DNA from: an uncultured Erysipelotrichaceae bacterium
GTDB lineage: Bacteria; Bacillota_I; Bacilli_A; Erysipelotrichales; Erysipelotrichaceae
NCBI GenBank assembly: GCA_937893225.1
Contig: CALBJM010000122.1
Span: forward strand, 1-5,246
Direction of reading: 5' to 3'
DNA: 5,246 bases
Of this stretch, positions 4,162-5,246 are shown in pieces (positions within the stretch are counted from its first letter, which is position 1; each line of letters opens with the position of its first letter). The notes below the pieces were generated by a model. It was not told the origin of the DNA. It did no database searches and saw nothing but the letters and a program-made list of their open reading frames with translations. A program made the position numbers and the translations under genes.

Positions 4162-5246
4162 TTAGATAATTTGTAATAGAAAGAACTTCAAATACTCTGT
4201 TTCACTGATTGCTGGATTAACAGGATGATCTGGTGCTGCACCCCTTTGTTCTATCAAACGTATAGAAACACCAGCGTCATTTGCCGCTTCTACCAACATC
4301 TTTTCAAACTCTTCTTTAGGCATAAAATGAGAACAAGACGCCGTTGCTAGATATCCACCTCTAGGCAATAATCGCATCGCATCTGCATTGATTTCACGAT
4401 ACCCTTTTCTAGCATTGTGAAATGTTTTTCTACTCTTTGTAAATGCTGGTGGATCTAAAATAATAAAATCAAAGAAAGCATGTTCTTTTTTGAGATCCGT
4501 CAAAACTTCAAACACATCTCCTTGTCGAAAAGATAAATGTAAATGATTGCGTTCAGCATTCTTTTTTGCCATATCTAATGCACTTTCTGAAATGTCCATT
4601 GCTAAAACAGACTTAGCTCCACCTCTTGCTGCATTTAAGTCAAAAGAGCCAGTATGTGTGCAACAATCTAAAACAGTCATTCCTTTTGCTAATCGAGCAA
4701 CTTGTCTACGATTATATTTTTGATCTAAAAAGAATCCTGTTTTTTGACCATTTTCTACATCGACTTCATAAACTATCTCATTTTCAATGATTTCAGTAAT
4801 TGTACTTTCTGGATGCTTATCAGAATACCATCCTTTATATTGAGAAAGACCTTCTTTCTTTCTCAACTCGCCTTCATTTCGTTCATATATTCCATCAATT
4901 TTTTCACCCATTTGGCCTAATTGTTCAACCAATGCATGATAGATAGCATCTTTTCGCATGTCTGTTCCATAAGATTCAACTTGTGCAACAAGAATATTGT
5001 TATAGCGATCAACCGTTAATCCAGGCAATCCATCTGATTCGCCATGAATCAAACGACACGCTTTCCAATCTTCTTGCATAACAGTTTTTCTATATTGCAA
5101 AGCATATTTTACTTTTCGTTCAAAAAAAGCATCATCATATTTTTCATTTGCATTGTTTCCAAGCAAACGAACACGTATTTTAGAAAACACACTGTAGAAG
5201 CCTGAGCCTAAATAGTTATCTTTCTGTCCAAATACATCTACAATGG
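4162..5246 (-). CDS. rlmI: Class I SAM-dependent 23S rRNA (cytosine-5) methyltransferase, RlmI family (5' end outside window)
   Basis: The visible 360 residues match the RlmI/YwbD family, which methylates a cytosine in 23S rRNA (C1962 in E. coli) using S-adenosylmethionine. The end of an N-terminal PUA RNA-binding domain is visible (IVDVFGQKDNYLGSGFYS, first 18 residues). A central RNA-recognition region follows, with RLIHGESDGLPGLTVDRY (64-81) and GFFLDQKYNRR (170-180). The Rossmann methyltransferase domain has motif I VLDCCTHTGSFDL (191-203), motif II in AMDISESAL, motif IV DPPAFTKSR (264-272), and the SCS motif (303-305), whose Cys is the likely nucleophile. The frame is open without a stop from 5190 to the right edge, and those codons encode PUA sequence, so the GTG at 5190 is an internal Val codon. 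About 30-40 N-terminal residues are probably missing. The symbol is by family; substrate position in this organism is inferred. Confidence 0.93.
   Translation of the reverse strand, partial: IVDVFGQKDNYLGSGFYSVFSKIRVRLLGNNANEKYDDAFFERKVKYALQYRKTVMQEDWKACRLIHGESDGLPGLTVDRYNNILVAQVESYGTDMRKDAIYHALVEQLGQMGEKIDGIYERNEGELRKKEGLSQYKGWYSDKHPESTITEIIENEIVYEVDVENGQKTGFFLDQKYNRRQVARLAKGMTVLDCCTHTGSFDLNAARGGAKSVLAMDISESALDMAKKNAERNHLHLSFRQGDVFEVLTDLKKEHAFFDFIILDPPAFTKSRKTFHNARKGYREINADAMRLLPRGGYLATASCSHFMPKEEFEKMLVEAANDAGVSIRLIEQRGAAPDHPVNPAISETEYLKFFLLQII

Overview
This is an AT-rich window with strong Shine-Dalgarno sites (AGGAGG, GGGGAGG, GGAGG), tight intergenic spaces and intrinsic terminators. It looks like chromosomal DNA of a low-GC Bacillota. 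The helical extension on the CarD-like protein and the overall gene style would fit Erysipelotrichia-type gut Firmicutes, but that placement is an impression, not a demonstration. There are no mobile elements, CRISPR arrays, tRNA or rRNA genes.

Layout. (1) At the left edge, positions 1-97 hold the start of a leftward gene with a good ribosome binding site and a hydrophobic N-terminus; the rest lies outside the window. It is divergent from (2) a rightward operon (190-1895) of a WYL-domain transcriptional regulator and a zinc-containing Sir2 (sirtuin) NAD-dependent deacylase. The two genes are 2 bp apart, with the sirtuin's Shine-Dalgarno inside the regulator's last codons. The divergent intergenic region (98-189) has a dyad that could be an operator. 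(3) A hairpin with U-tracts on both sides (1897-1926) ends this operon and also the leftward genes that meet it. (4) Leftward genes, in transcription order from the right: a 23S rRNA methyltransferase of the RlmI family (4162-5246, 5' end outside the window), a CarD-like RNA polymerase-binding regulator (3591-4088), then a separate transcription unit of mntP (Mn2+ exporter, 2808-3386) and a Cof-type HAD phosphatase (1931-2752).

The best signal is the mntP leader (3387-3548). It is a yybP-ykoY (Mn2+) riboswitch on the minus strand with its own promoter (3555-3584) and a complete transcriptional expression platform. That platform has a P1 3' strand that can refold into a 12-bp competing hairpin, and an ATGCATG arm that can pair either with that strand or with the terminator. 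A strong terminator lies just before the mntP ribosome binding site. The sequence supports an ON switch: Mn2+ stabilises P1, which frees the antiterminator, so the exporter is made.

Several starts were moved from the longest open frame on ribosome-binding-site evidence: HAD at 2752, mntP at 3386 and carD at 4088. The methyltransferase has no real start in the window.
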